The position numbers were made by a program, and so were the translations under genes. The notes under the pieces were generated by a model. The model did no database searches, was not told where the DNA came from, and saw nothing but the letters and a program-made list of their open reading frames with translations. Positions 18,467 through 27,950 of a stretch of 64,000 bases of DNA are shown in pieces (positions within the stretch are counted from its first letter, which is position 1; each line of letters opens with the position of its first letter). The stretch is from Pseudomonas sp. RSB 5.4 (GTDB lineage: Bacteria > Pseudomonadota > Gammaproteobacteria > Pseudomonadales > Pseudomonadaceae), in assembly GCF_037126175.1 (NCBI RefSeq), contig NZ_CP146986.1, forward strand, positions 496,001 to 560,000, in the 5' to 3' direction.

Positions 18467-19675
18467 TCAGTTCGAAGCCTTCGCCTTGCCAGCGCTCATC
18501 AGCACGACCACCGCCAACAGCGCGGACAAAATCGAACCCAGCAACACACCCACCTTCACCGAATCGACCAGGTGCGCTGCGCCCGGGAACGCCAGTGCGC
18601 CGATAAACAGGCTCATGGTGAAGCCGATCCCGCAGAGCAGGGCGACGCCGTACAGCTGCAGCCAGCTCGCGCCTTGCGGCAGCTGCGCCAGACCACTGCG
18701 AATCGCCAGGGCGCCGAGGCCGAGGATGCCGATCTGTTTGCCGAACAGCAGCCCGAGCGCCACGCCCAGTGGTACCGGCTCAAGCAGGTTGCTCGGAGAA
18801 ATGCCGGCCAATGACACGCCCGCGTTGGCGAAGCCGAAAATCGGCACCACGGCGAACGCCACCCACGGGTGCATTTTTTCTTCGAGGTACAGCAGTGGCG
18901 AGTTGTGCTCGTCTTCCGGATTACCCAGCGGAATGCACAGGGCCAGAATCACCCCTGCAAGGGTCGCGTGGATCCCCGATTGCAGCATGAAGAACCACAG
19001 GAAGGCGCCGGCGATCAGGTACGGCCAAAGCTTTCTGACACCGCAGCGGTTGAGGATCACCAGCAGTGCAATCACCGCCAACGAGGCCAGCAGCATGCTC
19101 ACCGACAGGCCGCTGGTGTAGAAAATCGCAATGATCACCACCGCGCCCAGGTCATCAAGAATGGCCAGCGCGGAGAGGAAGATTTTCAGCGACACAGGCA
19201 CCCGTTTGCCCAGCAGCGACAGCACGCCCAAGGCGAAAGCAATGTCGGTGGCGGCGGGAATCGCCCAACCGCTGAGGGTCTGCGGATTGCCCCAGTTGAT
19301 CGCGACGTAGATCAGCGCCGGGACCAGCATCCCGCCCAGCGCGGCGAAGCCCGGCAGCGCACGCTGACCCCAGCTCGACAACTGCCCGGCGAGCATTTCG
19401 CGCTTGATCTCCAGGCCCACCAGCATGAAGAAGATCGCCATCAGGCCATCGTTCACCCAATGCTCGATCGACAAGCCGGCGACTTTGATGTGCAGAGTCG
19501 AGAAATACGTGGCCGCCCACGGCGAGTTGGCGACCAACAGTGCGGCGAGGGCCGCGGCCATCAGGATCAGACCACCGGCAGACTCGGCGGCGAAAAATCG
19601 GGAGAGAAAGGCCAGGGCAGACGGCGAATCGTGGCGGGCAGGGGCAGCATGCAGGCGTGACGGATCGTGGCTCAT
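18467..19675 (-). CDS. nhaA: Na+/H+ antiporter NhaA
   Basis: A 402-residue inner-membrane electrogenic antiporter that exports Na+ in exchange for protons. The ion-binding double Asp is present in the AILDDLGAV motif. Other NhaA signatures are present: [28 protein letters not shown] and [15 protein letters not shown]. Hydrophobic segments cover the 12-helix fold. The ATG at 19675 gives the family-like N-terminus; the GGAG site is rather distant (11 bases). It is a single gene, convergent with tpsA and divergent from fecI. Confidence 0.95.
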   Translation of the reverse strand: MSHDPSRLHAAPARHDSPSALAFLSRFFAAESAGGLILMAAALAALLVANSPWAATYFSTLHIKVAGLSIEHWVNDGLMAIFFMLVGLEIKREMLAGQLSSWGQRALPGFAALGGMLVPALIYVAINWGNPQTLSGWAIPAATDIAFALGVLSLLGKRVPVSLKIFLSALAILDDLGAVVIIAIFYTSGLSVSMLLASLAVIALLVILNRCGVRKLWPYLIAGAFLWFFMLQSGIHATLAGVILALCIPLGNPEDEHNSPLLYLEEKMHPWVAFAVVPIFGFANAGVSLAGISPSNLLEPVPLGVALGLLFGKQIGILGLGALAIRSGLAQLPQGASWLQLYGVALLCGIGFTMSLFIGALAFPGAAHLVDSVKVGVLLGSILSALLAVVVLMSAGKAKASN

Positions 19676-19843
19676 AGGCACGGCAACTCCGCGCGGCGGC
19701 CCGACCTGCGCTGAATTAAACCTGCCCTGCCGCGTTGTTGCGGTGGCACCCGGGCGGCATTTTACACAATAGGTGGGGGAAGGCGCGGTTTTACTGACGA
19801 TTGCCCTTGAATGGAGGGTTTCCAAGGAATGAATTGCCGGGCT

Positions 19844-19863
19844 TAATAGGAAGCATTACTATT
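19844..19863. promoter_or_regulatory. Candidate Fur box upstream of fecI
   Basis: TAATAGGAAGCATTACTATT has AATAG/CTATT ends and AT-rich spacing like a 19-bp Fur site, and lies 26 bases before the fecI ATG. The match to the consensus is only partial. Confidence 0.4.
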
Positions 19864-19889
19864 CACGCCCCTTTCCACCGCACGCTGTC

Positions 19890-20390
19890 ATGAACCCCAT
19901 GCTGCCCCGCAGACCCGGCTTTTTCGAGCATTACGAAGAGTTGATCGGCACCTGGACCCGGCGTCTGCGCAATCGCGCGCAGGCCGAGGACTTGGCGCAT
20001 GACACCTTTGTGCGGGTGCTCGAATCCGATTCGGCAGCGGTGCAGCAGCCACGGGCGTATTTGCACCAGACCGCACGCAACATCGCGGTCGACGGTTATC
20101 GGCGTGAGGATCGGCGGGAAGCCATGGAGTCGCAGGCGATCGATCACAGTGTGTCGTCCACCGGCGACCCGGAGCATTACATGCAGGCGATCCAGTTGGC
20201 CGACTCCATCGAACGGGCGCTGCAGGAACTGCCGCTCAACTGCCGGAAGATTTTCGTCTGGCAGAAGATCGAAGGGCTGACCCAGGCGGAAATCGCCGAA
20301 CGCCTGGGGCTGTCCAGAAATATGGTCGAAAAGTATATGATCCGCACCCTGCGCCACTTGCGCGATCGCCTCGACGGCATGCAGTCATGA
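19890..20390 (+). CDS. fecI: Iron-starvation ECF sigma factor FecI
   Basis: A 166-residue sigma-70 family extracytoplasmic-function factor. Region 2 is at about residues 15-75 (QAEDLAHDTFVRVL, RAYLHQTARNIAVDGYRR) and region 4 at about 105-160 (LPLNCRKIFVWQKIEGLTQAEIAERLGLS). It is followed by fecR and a FecA-like receptor. In this system the FecR anti-sigma or co-activator relays receptor occupancy to FecI, which then transcribes fecA. A possible Fur box sits just upstream, which would tie sigma expression to iron limitation. Confidence 0.93.
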   Translation: MNPMLPRRPGFFEHYEELIGTWTRRLRNRAQAEDLAHDTFVRVLESDSAAVQQPRAYLHQTARNIAVDGYRREDRREAMESQAIDHSVSSTGDPEHYMQAIQLADSIERALQELPLNCRKIFVWQKIEGLTQAEIAERLGLSRNMVEKYMIRTLRHLRDRLDGMQS

Positions 20391-20430
20391 GCGGCCGCCG
20401 CTTTTCATCCCCAGCCCGACAGGACATTCC

Positions 20431-21414
20431 ATGATGGATACCCGTGATTGCGCGTGCGGGCAAACAACGGTGCGTGACGAGGCAGCACGCTGGTTTGTGC
20501 GTTTGCAGGAACCGCTGATCAGTGCCGACGAACAGCAGCGCTTCGACGCCTGGCTGAACCAGCATCCGCAACACCGTGACGAATTCCAGTTGCTGCAAGG
20601 CTTGTGGACGGCGGCGGATCTGCTGCCGGCGCCGCGCCTCAAGGCCCTCGTTGAAACCCCGCCGAGCCGTCGCGAACGTCGTCCGCTGGTGCGCTATGCC
20701 GTGGCGGCCAGTGTACTGGCGGTGGCGCTCGGCCTCGGTTTGTTCAGCGGTCTGAATCACCCCGATGGTTATAGCGCCGAGTTCGCGACGGCGTTGGGTG
20801 AGCGCAAGCATGTGGCGCTGCCGGACGGATCGGTGATCGACCTGAACAGTCGCAGCCGTCTGCAAGTGCATTATGAGAAGGATCGGCGGCTGATCGAGTT
20901 GAGTGAGGGCGAGGCGATGTTCAGCGTTCAGCACGACACCGCGCGCCCGTTCGTGGTCGAGGCCGGCAGTGGCAAGGTCACGGTCACCGGCACGCGTTTC
21001 GATGTGCGCCGCGATGTGACGCAAACCCGGGTCGCGGTGGAGCAGGGCACGGTCAAGGTGCAGGGGCGCAATGCAGCGGACAATCAATTTATCAACCTGA
21101 CCGCAGGCCTCGGCACCCATGTCGATGCCGAGGGCAAAGTCGCTGCCGCGTATGCGGTCAATCCCGCCGAATTGACGGCGTGGCGCGGCGGCAAACTGGT
21201 ATTCAACAACGCCAGCCTCAGCGAAGTGGCGGCGGAAGTTTCGCGTTATCGCGACAAGCCACTGACGGTCAGCAACCCGGCCGTGGCCAGTCTGCGCCTG
21301 ACCAGCGTGTTCAAATCCGACAACACCGACGCCTTGCTCAGGGCCCTGCCAAACATCCTGCCGGTGGCCGTTCGCACCCTGGCCGATGGCAGTCAGGAAA
21401 TAATTTCAAAATAA
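20431..21414 (+). CDS. fecR: FecR-family sigma-factor regulator
   Basis: A 327-residue single-pass inner-membrane regulator. A cytosolic FecR N-terminal domain (about residues 10-60, with AARWFVRLQEP and FDAWLNQHPQHRDEF) contacts FecI. A membrane helix lies at about residues 88-108, and the periplasmic FecR domain follows (LPDGSVIDLNSRSRL, then VTVTGTRFDV). The C-terminus would contact the signalling domain of the receptor. The ATG at 20431 has AGGA just upstream; a second ATG follows directly. It lies 40 bases after fecI, in the same operon. Confidence 0.93.
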   Translation: MMDTRDCACGQTTVRDEAARWFVRLQEPLISADEQQRFDAWLNQHPQHRDEFQLLQGLWTAADLLPAPRLKALVETPPSRRERRPLVRYAVAASVLAVALGLGLFSGLNHPDGYSAEFATALGERKHVALPDGSVIDLNSRSRLQVHYEKDRRLIELSEGEAMFSVQHDTARPFVVEAGSGKVTVTGTRFDVRRDVTQTRVAVEQGTVKVQGRNAADNQFINLTAGLGTHVDAEGKVAAAYAVNPAELTAWRGGKLVFNNASLSEVAAEVSRYRDKPLTVSNPAVASLRLTSVFKSDNTDALLRALPNILPVAVRTLADGSQEIISK

Positions 21415-21512
21415 AATTCAGGTTTTTTTTGAGTTCATCGTCTTCCTGTTCAACTGCAACTGGTTTGCATTAACAGACGCGCACTCTTGCGATCCACAGG
21501 ACTACGTTCGAC

Positions 21513-23936
21513 GTGAAAAACACCTCAGCCAACAACAAAAAATCCCCCTGGTTACCGCTGGCCCTGGCGTTGGCGGTCAACGCCGCCGTGCCGCTGGCCT
21601 TCGCCGCTGAAGCCATTCACATCCGCGCCCAGCCGTTGGGCCAGGCCCTGAGCGAGCTGGGCCAGCAAACCTCGCTGCAGGTGTTTTTCAGTCCGGATCT
21701 GGTCGCCGGCAAACAGGCTCCGGCGGTCGATGGCGACATTTCTCCCGAGCAGGCGTTGCGCCAATTGTTGCAGGGCAGCGGTCTGGATTATCAGATCAAC
21801 GAAGGCTCGGTGACCCTGTCGCCGGCCGCAACTGCCGCCAGCAATGGCCCGCTGGAACTGGGCGTGACCGACATCAAAGTGGTCGGCGATTGGCTCGGCG
21901 ACGCCGATGCCGCCGTGGTGCAGAACCACCCGGGCGCACGCACGGTGATCCGCCGCGAAGCCATGGTCGAGCAGGGCGCGATGAACGTCAGTGACGTGCT
22001 CAAGCGCGTGCCCGGTGTGCAGGTGCAGGACTCCAACGGCACCGGCGGCAGCGACATCGCGCTGAACGTCGGCGTGCGTGGCCTGACTTCGCGCCTGTCG
22101 CCACGCTCCACGGTGCTGATCGACGGTGTGCCGGCCGCATTCGCACCGTACGGACAGCCACAACTGTCGATGGCGCCGATCTCCTCGGGCAACCTCGACA
22201 GCATCGACGTGGTACGCGGCGCCGGTTCCGTGCGTTACGGCCCGCAAAACGTCGGCGGGGTGATCAACTTCGTCACCCGCGCCATTCCGGAAAAAGCCAC
22301 CGGGGAAATCGGCACCACGCTGGAGACCACCCGTTACGGCGGCTGGAAGCACATCGACACGGCGTTCCTCGGCGGCACTGCCGACAACGGCATGGGCGTG
22401 GCGCTGTTGTATTCCGGGGTCAACGGCAACGGTTACCGCGAGCGCAACAACGACAACGACATCGACGACGTGCTGCTCAAGACCCATTGGGCGCCGACCG
22501 ATCAGGACGATTTCAGCCTCAACTTCCATTACTACGACGCCAGTGCCGACATGCCCGGCGGTCTGACGCAAAAGCAGTACGACGACAAGCCGTACGACTC
22601 GGTGCGCGATTACGACAATTTCAGCGGGCGGCGCAAGGACGTGTCGTTCAAGTGGATTCGCCAGATCGACGAGCGCACCCAGGCAGAAATTCTCACCTAC
22701 TACACTGACAGCTTTCGCGGCAGCACCATCGCCGCCCGCGACCAGAAAACCCTCAGCTCGTACCCGCGTTCCTACTACACCCTCGGTGTCGAGCCGCGGG
22801 TGTCGCGGGTGTTTGATGTCGGCCCGACCACTCAAGAAGTCAGCGTCGGTTATCGCTACCTGAAAGAGGCGATGCACGAACAGTCGAGCCGTCTGGCGCT
22901 GGTCAACAATCAGCCGGTGGTCACCCCGACGTCCGACGGCCATGTGTTCCAGGACCGCACCGGTGGCACCGAGGCCAACTCGGTGTATGTCGACAACAAG
23001 ATCGACGTCGGCAACTGGACCATCACCCCGGGCATTCGCTTCGAGCACATCAGCACCGACTGGCACGACCGCGCCGTACTCGACACCTCGGGTAAGCGCG
23101 TTCCGGAGAAAAACCGCAGCATCGAAAGCAACGAACCGCTGCCGGCGCTGAGCGTGATGTATCACCTGTCGGACGCGTGGAAACTGTTCGCCAACTACGA
23201 AACCTCGTTCGGCAGCCTGCAGTATTTCCAGCTCGGCCAGGGCGGCTCGGGTGACCAGACCGCCAACGGTCTGGAGCCGGAAAAAGCCAAGTCCTACGAG
23301 ATCGGTACGCGCTACAACGATGACGTGTGGGGCGGGGAAGTGACGCTGTTCTACATCGACTTCGATGACGAGCTGCAATACATCAGCAACGATGTCGGCT
23401 GGACCAACCTCGGTGCGACCAAGCACCAGGGTATCGAGGCGTCGGTGCATTACGACATGGCAGCGCTCGACCCGCGTCTCGACGGTCTGACCGCCAACGC
23501 CGGATTCACCTACACCCGCGCCACCTACGAAGGCGAGATTCCGGGCTTCAAGGGCCGTGATCTGCCGTTCTATTCGCGGCAGGTGGCGACCGTGGGCTTG
23601 CGTTACGACATCAATCGCTGGACCTACAACATCGACGGTTTCGCCCAATCGAAACAGCGCTCGCCGGGCACCGGGGTCAACGCCGATGGCAGCTTCAACG
23701 GCAACTACATCACCGAAGGCACGGCTGACGGGCAGTACGGCGACATCCCGGGGTACGTGACCTGGAACGTGCGCGGCGGGTATGACTTCGGGCCGCAGGT
23801 GTCGAACCTGAAGCTTGGCGCCGGGGTGAAAAATGTCTTCGACAAGCAGTATTTCACCCGCTCCAGCGACAACAATTCGGGGATGTATGTGGGGGCGCCA
23901 CGGACGTTCTTTGTGCAGGCCAGCGTCGGTTTCTAA
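21513..23936 (+). CDS. fecA: FecA-like TonB-dependent ferric citrate receptor with signalling domain
   Basis: An 807-residue outer-membrane transducer. A signal peptide (about 1-31) precedes an N-terminal STN signalling domain (about 35-105, IRAQPLGQALSELGQQTSLQ) and a TonB box region, then plug and barrel. Several stretches follow E. coli FecA as I recall it: VVGDWLGDA, RSTVLIDG, FAPYGQPQLSMAP, IDVVRGAGSVRYGPQ, GGTADNG and ADMPGGL. It ends in Phe as expected for a barrel. The start is GTG at 21513 with an AGGA site. The 98-base gap after fecR holds a CGTC element (21439-21442), a plausible -10 for a FecI-type sigma. No fecBCDE transporter genes follow. Confidence 0.9.
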   Translation: MKNTSANNKKSPWLPLALALAVNAAVPLAFAAEAIHIRAQPLGQALSELGQQTSLQVFFSPDLVAGKQAPAVDGDISPEQALRQLLQGSGLDYQINEGSVTLSPAATAASNGPLELGVTDIKVVGDWLGDADAAVVQNHPGARTVIRREAMVEQGAMNVSDVLKRVPGVQVQDSNGTGGSDIALNVGVRGLTSRLSPRSTVLIDGVPAAFAPYGQPQLSMAPISSGNLDSIDVVRGAGSVRYGPQNVGGVINFVTRAIPEKATGEIGTTLETTRYGGWKHIDTAFLGGTADNGMGVALLYSGVNGNGYRERNNDNDIDDVLLKTHWAPTDQDDFSLNFHYYDASADMPGGLTQKQYDDKPYDSVRDYDNFSGRRKDVSFKWIRQIDERTQAEILTYYTDSFRGSTIAARDQKTLSSYPRSYYTLGVEPRVSRVFDVGPTTQEVSVGYRYLKEAMHEQSSRLALVNNQPVVTPTSDGHVFQDRTGGTEANSVYVDNKIDVGNWTITPGIRFEHISTDWHDRAVLDTSGKRVPEKNRSIESNEPLPALSVMYHLSDAWKLFANYETSFGSLQYFQLGQGGSGDQTANGLEPEKAKSYEIGTRYNDDVWGGEVTLFYIDFDDELQYISNDVGWTNLGATKHQGIEASVHYDMAALDPRLDGLTANAGFTYTRATYEGEIPGFKGRDLPFYSRQVATVGLRYDINRWTYNIDGFAQSKQRSPGTGVNADGSFNGNYITEGTADGQYGDIPGYVTWNVRGGYDFGPQVSNLKLGAGVKNVFDKQYFTRSSDNNSGMYVGAPRTFFVQASVGF

Positions 23937-23950
23937 TGACGCCTGACCCT

Positions 23951-24042
23951 GTGGCGAGGGAGCTTGCTCCCGCTGGACTGCGCAGCAGGCCCGATTTTTT
24001 GGGGTCGCTTCGCAACCCGGCGGGAGCAAGCTCCCTCGCCAC
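23951..24042. repeat. Inverted repeat, ‘GTGGCGAGGGAGCTTGCTCCC’ REP family
   Basis: GTGGCGAGGGAGCTTGCTCC is matched by GGAGCAAGCTCCCTCGCCAC. It lies between the convergent fecA and MFS genes and could act as a terminator hairpin. This is a third REP family in the window. Confidence 0.85.
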
Positions 24043-24054
24043 AATGATGGGTGT

Positions 24055-25206
24055 TCAGACCTTGAGGACTTTGCCGCCAATGGCCACGGCCAGCAACAGC
24101 AGCGCCATCAACCCGAAAGCAAAACTCAAACTGCTGGCATGCGCGACAAAGCCGATCACCGCCGGCCCCGCCAGAATCCCCGCATAACCCAGTGTGGTGA
24201 TCGCCGGCACCGCGATGCTTTCCGGCATCACCGTCTGCTTGCCCACCGCCGTGTACAGCACCGGCACAATGTTCGAACAGCCGGCGCCGACCAGCGCATA
24301 ACCCAGCAGCGCGGCTTCCCAGCTCGGGGCGAAGGTTGCGAGAAACAGGCCTGCCGCTGCCAACAGCCCGCCAAACAGAATCACCCGTGTGGCGCCCAGA
24401 CGCCGGACAATCCGGTCACCCATCAAACGTCCCGCCGTCATGGTCAGGGCAAACGCTGCGTAACCGAGCCCCGCATACGCTGTGTCGATCCCGCGTTCCT
24501 GGGCGAGGAACACCGCGCTCCAGTCCAGCGCCGCGCCTTCGGTGAGGAACACGATGAAGCACATTCCGCCGATGAACAGCACGATACCGTGGGGAATGGC
24601 GAATGCCGGGCCGGAACTTTCACTGCCGTAGGGCAACATGTGCGGCACCGCTTTGAACAGTGCGCCGATCAACACCGCCACCACCACCAGCATCGCTGCC
24701 AGCGGCGTCAGCCCGAGGCCGAGGAGGGCGCTGACACCGGCCGCGCCGACAATCCCGCCGAGGCTGAACAGGCCATGAAACCCCGACATCATGTGCTTGC
24801 CGCTGGCCCGTTCGACGATCACCGCTTGCAGGTTGACGGTGGAATCCACCGTGCCCAACCCGGCACCGAACATGAACAGCGTGGCGATCAGCGCCGGTAT
24901 CGACGATACCGTTGCCAGCAACGGCAGTGCCGCGCAAATCAGCAGGGTGCCGCCCGTCGCGACTTTGCGGCAGCCGAAGCGCGTGGCGAGAATCCCCGCC
25001 AGCGGCATCGCCAGAATCGAGCCGACTCCCAGGCACAACAGCAACAGGCCCAGCGTGCCTTCATCGAGCCCGGCGCGGGCTTTGGCGTACGGCACCAGCG
25101 GCGCCCACGCGGCAATCCCGAGGCCGGCGATGAAAAAGGCGATGCGCGTCGACATCTGTTGCAGGCGTCCGGGGACGAAGGTGTCTTGGGGGTTGAGGCT
25201 GGTCAT
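24055..25206 (-). CDS. MFS transporter (YbjJ-like)
   Basis: A 383-residue inner-membrane protein with about 12 hydrophobic segments. Typical MFS features are the loop after helix 2 (GILATRFGCRKVATGG) and the helix-4/5 region (GLGTVDSTVNLQAVIVER). The pattern resembles the YbjJ-type subgroup annotated as sugar/fucose-permease-like, and the substrate is unknown. ATG at 25206 is chosen for its AAGGA site; a longer open frame runs upstream through a REP. It is convergent with fecA, but the inverted repeat between them argues against shared transcription. Confidence 0.85.
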   Translation of the reverse strand: MTSLNPQDTFVPGRLQQMSTRIAFFIAGLGIAAWAPLVPYAKARAGLDEGTLGLLLLCLGVGSILAMPLAGILATRFGCRKVATGGTLLICAALPLLATVSSIPALIATLFMFGAGLGTVDSTVNLQAVIVERASGKHMMSGFHGLFSLGGIVGAAGVSALLGLGLTPLAAMLVVVAVLIGALFKAVPHMLPYGSESSGPAFAIPHGIVLFIGGMCFIVFLTEGAALDWSAVFLAQERGIDTAYAGLGYAAFALTMTAGRLMGDRIVRRLGATRVILFGGLLAAAGLFLATFAPSWEAALLGYALVGAGCSNIVPVLYTAVGKQTVMPESIAVPAITTLGYAGILAGPAVIGFVAHASSLSFAFGLMALLLLAVAIGGKVLKV

Positions 25207-25304
25207 ATCGATCCTTGGCAAAAAACGTCGCGTCCCCGAATGACAGTGATCGCGCGTCGAGGTTCGATCGCAGGTCTCGGGGAAGTGCAGTCGACATCCT
25301 AACC

Positions 25305-25396
25305 TGTAGGGATGAGTCTGCTCGCGATAGAGGTGTGTCAGCCAACGAATATAGTGACTGACACACCGCATTCGCGAGCAAGCCCGCTCCCACAGT
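25305..25396. repeat. Hybrid REP pair
   Basis: The left copy is of the TGTAGGGATGAGTCTGCTCGC type and the right copy of the TCGCGAGCAAGCCCGCTCCC type, with a GTGTGTCAG/CTGACACAC inner stem. Confidence 0.8.
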
Positions 25397-25439
25397 GATC
25401 TGCGCATGACAGCAGTTTTGTGAGCGCCCGCCATTTAAT

Positions 25440-25529
25440 GTGGGAGCGGGCTTGCTCGCGAAGGCGGTGGCTCAGGCAATGACCAGGGCGCCTGATACTG
25501 CGCTATCGCGAGCAGGCTCACTCCTACAG
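25440..25529. repeat. Hybrid REP pair
   Basis: GTGGGAGCGGGCTTGCTCGC on the left and GCGAGCAGGCTCACTCCTAC on the right, so two REP subtypes are combined in one pair. Confidence 0.8.
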
Positions 25530-25578
25530 GGGATCGCGGTTTACAGTGATGGCTTCGACAAGGTGAGTGAGGCCGGTG

Positions 25579-26559
25579 ATGACGCAGTTCTACGATGCGC
25601 GGGGCAATATCTACGGGGTAGTTTCGCCCCAGGCACTTCGTGAGGCGGGGATCGATTTGCCGGTCGGTGCCGCGCAGTGTGTTGTGTCGAGACAGGCCTG
25701 GAGTCAGGCAGCCATTGCGCTGTGCTGCGACTGGCCGGAGGGCCAGCGTCCGGCGGGGAGCAAATCGCACCGCAGCGATGGTCTGTTGATCGGCCCGTTC
25801 CAGTCAGCGCCGCCGTTCGACGTGCTGATTGTCAACACCGACGGCACCTTGGCCGAACGCAGTGGCAATGGTCTGACGATTTTTTCCCAGTCGTTGCTGG
25901 AGCAGGGACTGATGCCGGCGGAAGGGGCGTCGCTGCGGGTGCATCACGACAAAGGGGACGCTGTGGAAACCTCGGTAAAACCGGCTGAAATCGAAGGTGT
26001 CAGCGGCTTCTGGCTGGACCTTGGTCAACCGGTCTTTGGGCCGTCGGCGGTGGATGCGCAGAATATTGAAAGTCGTGAGTTCAACGGGCGTGAAATGAGC
26101 CATGTAGAACCATTGGCCCAGCTCGATCCCGCGTGGCAGCACAGTCAGTTCGTGCGCATTGGCAATCCGCATTGTGTGACGTTGTTGAGCGACGTCGCCG
26201 ATCTGCCGAGCAACCCGCAAATGCGCGAACCGCCATGGGCCGAAGGTCTGACCCGAATCGCCTACGCGATGCCGACCGGCGCCGGCCAGCCATGCCCGGC
26301 GGGCGTCAATCTGCAATGGGCGGTGCTTGAGTCAGCGCAGCGTATCGTCGCCCGGGTGTTCGAGCGTGGCGAAGGGCCGACGGCGTCTTCCGGCACCAGC
26401 GCCAGCGCAGTGGCGTGTGCGGCGTGGGCGGTGGGCTGGGTGTCGAGTGGGGAAGTGCAGGTGGTGATGCCGGGAGGAACGGCGCCGCTGTTGCTTGAAG
26501 AAGAGCAGGGTGAATTGGTGCGGGTCAGGTTGTTTGGTACGGCGCGATTGATCGGCTGA
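25579..26559 (+). CDS. Diaminopimelate-epimerase-fold protein with both catalytic Cys replaced by Ser
   Basis: A 326-residue protein with the DapF/PhzF double hot-dog fold, longer than typical DapF (about 275). The DapF hallmarks are recognisable: an Asn-x-Asp-Gly segment followed by ERSGNGL (residues 93-99), GNPHCV (195-200) and FERGEGPTASSGTSAS (261-276). The first catalytic position (CGNG in DapF) is Ser95 and the second (ACGTG in DapF) is Ser271. A Cys-based racemase or epimerase mechanism is therefore not available, and it is unlikely to be the lysine-pathway enzyme. PhzF-type isomerases also lack these Cys residues. It is a single gene flanked by REPs. Start ATG 25579; GTG 25567 is an alternative four codons upstream. 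Confidence 0.8.
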   Translation: MTQFYDARGNIYGVVSPQALREAGIDLPVGAAQCVVSRQAWSQAAIALCCDWPEGQRPAGSKSHRSDGLLIGPFQSAPPFDVLIVNTDGTLAERSGNGLTIFSQSLLEQGLMPAEGASLRVHHDKGDAVETSVKPAEIEGVSGFWLDLGQPVFGPSAVDAQNIESREFNGREMSHVEPLAQLDPAWQHSQFVRIGNPHCVTLLSDVADLPSNPQMREPPWAEGLTRIAYAMPTGAGQPCPAGVNLQWAVLESAQRIVARVFERGEGPTASSGTSASAVACAAWAVGWVSSGEVQVVMPGGTAPLLLEEEQGELVRVRLFGTARLIG

Positions 26560-26567
26560 AGCGGCAA

Positions 26568-26664
26568 TCGCCTTCGCTGGCAAGCCAGCGCCCACAGGGT
26601 TGTGTGGTGAACACAAATCACGCGTTCACTGCTGAATACTGTGGGAGCTGGCTTGCCAGTGGAT
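26568..26664. repeat. Inverted REP-like pair, ‘GTGGGAGCTGGCTTGCCAG’ type
   Basis: CTTCGCTGGCAAGCCAGCGCCCAC on one side and GTGGGAGCTGGCTTGCCAG on the other flank the gap between the DapF-like gene and codA. They can act as the boundary of both convergent transcripts. Confidence 0.75.
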
Positions 26665-26688
26665 GAGGCCATCAGCCTGACAACAGTT

Positions 26689-27936
26689 TCAGATTTGTCC
26701 GCTGCTGAACGCCACCACCGACATCTGCCGCTGCATCAGCACCTTGCCGCCGCGAATCGAATACAGCGGCAAGCCCTGGCTGCGAATCATTTCGTAATCG
26801 CTGTCCGCCGACAGAATCAGCAGGTTCGCCGGACGCCCCTGTTCCAGGCCGTAACGCTCGCCCAGGTGCATGGCTTTGGCACTGTTGTCAGTCACTAGGT
26901 CCAGCGCGTTCTGCAGGTTGCGATAACCGAGCATGTGGCAGATGTGCAACCCGGCCTCAAGCACGCGCAGGATGTTGCCGTTGCCCAGCGGATACCACGG
27001 ATCGACGATCGAGTCCTGGCCGAAACACACGTTCATCCCGGCTTCAAGCAACTCGTTGACCCGGGTCACGCCCCGGCGTTTCGGGAAGTTGTCGAAGCGC
27101 CCCTGCAGGTGAATGCTTTCGGTCGGGCATGAGACGAAGCTGATCCCGGAATGCCCGAGCAGGCGGAACAGTTTGGCGCAGTAAGCGTTGTCGTAAGAAC
27201 CCATCGCCGTGGTGTGGCTGGCCGTGACCCGCGCGCCCATGTCGCGGCTGCGTGCCTCTTCGGCGAGCACTTCGAGAAAGCGTGAGTGCGGGTCGTCGGT
27301 CTCGTCGCAATGCACATCCACCAAGCAACCGGTGCGTTCGGCCAGGTCCATCAGAAACTTCACTGAACTGACGCCCTGATCGCGGGTGTACTCGAAATGC
27401 GGAATGCCGCCGACCACATCGGCGCCCATGCGAATCGCTTCTTCCATCAGCTCGCGACCGTTGCGGTACGACTCGATGCCTTCCTGCGGGAACGCGACGA
27501 TTTGCAGGTCGATCAGATGCCGGGATTCTTCGCGTACTTCGAGCATCGCCTTGAGCGCGGTGAGCTGCGGGTCGGTGACGTCGACGTGGGTGCGCACGTG
27601 CTGGATGCCGTGGGCGGCCAGGGCCTGAATGGTTTTCTTGGCGCGGGTCTTGGTGTCTTCTTCGGTGATGGTGACCTTGCGCTCGCCCCAACACTCGATG
27701 CCCTCGAACAGCGTGCCGCTCATGTTCCAGCGTGGCTCGCCGGCCGTCAGCGTGGCGTCGAGGTGGATGTGCGGCTCGACGAAGGGCGGCACCACCAGAT
27801 TGCCGCCGGCATCGAGGTCGCCGGGGTTGAGGGTCGGGGCTTCGGTCTGGCGACCGATGTTGCGGATCAGACCGTCTTCCAAGTGCAATTCGTGCAAACC
27901 TTCCTGGTTGCGCAGTCGGGCGTTGATGATGTGCAT
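26689..27936 (-). CDS. codA: Cytosine deaminase
   Basis: A 415-residue amidohydrolase that converts cytosine to uracil and ammonia. Metal ligands are visible: His56 and His58 (EPHIHLDATL), the later His of DVHCDETDD, the His of ASHTTAMGSYDN, and the Asp in FGQDSIVDPW. The Glu of HCDE is the proton shuttle in the family. ATG at 27936 follows AAGGA eight bases upstream. It is the second gene of a codBA operon, 14 bases behind codB, and supports pyrimidine salvage. Confidence 0.95.
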   Translation of the reverse strand: MHIINARLRNQEGLHELHLEDGLIRNIGRQTEAPTLNPGDLDAGGNLVVPPFVEPHIHLDATLTAGEPRWNMSGTLFEGIECWGERKVTITEEDTKTRAKKTIQALAAHGIQHVRTHVDVTDPQLTALKAMLEVREESRHLIDLQIVAFPQEGIESYRNGRELMEEAIRMGADVVGGIPHFEYTRDQGVSSVKFLMDLAERTGCLVDVHCDETDDPHSRFLEVLAEEARSRDMGARVTASHTTAMGSYDNAYCAKLFRLLGHSGISFVSCPTESIHLQGRFDNFPKRRGVTRVNELLEAGMNVCFGQDSIVDPWYPLGNGNILRVLEAGLHICHMLGYRNLQNALDLVTDNSAKAMHLGERYGLEQGRPANLLILSADSDYEMIRSQGLPLYSIRGGKVLMQRQMSVVAFSSGQI

Positions 27937-27950
27937 CAGGCGAATCCTTC

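Larger units (their letters stand above)
25207..25578. other. Intergenic region with two REP pairs
   Basis: A 372-bp gap between the MFS gene and the DapF-like gene. It holds two adjacent REP pairs and otherwise only short flanking sequence. No small gene or clear promoter was recognised. Confidence 0.7.

Noticed and set aside
21552..24080. 842-codon minus-strand frame opposite fecA
   Set aside because: Antisense of a clear TonB-dependent receptor gene; no domain is recognisable in it.
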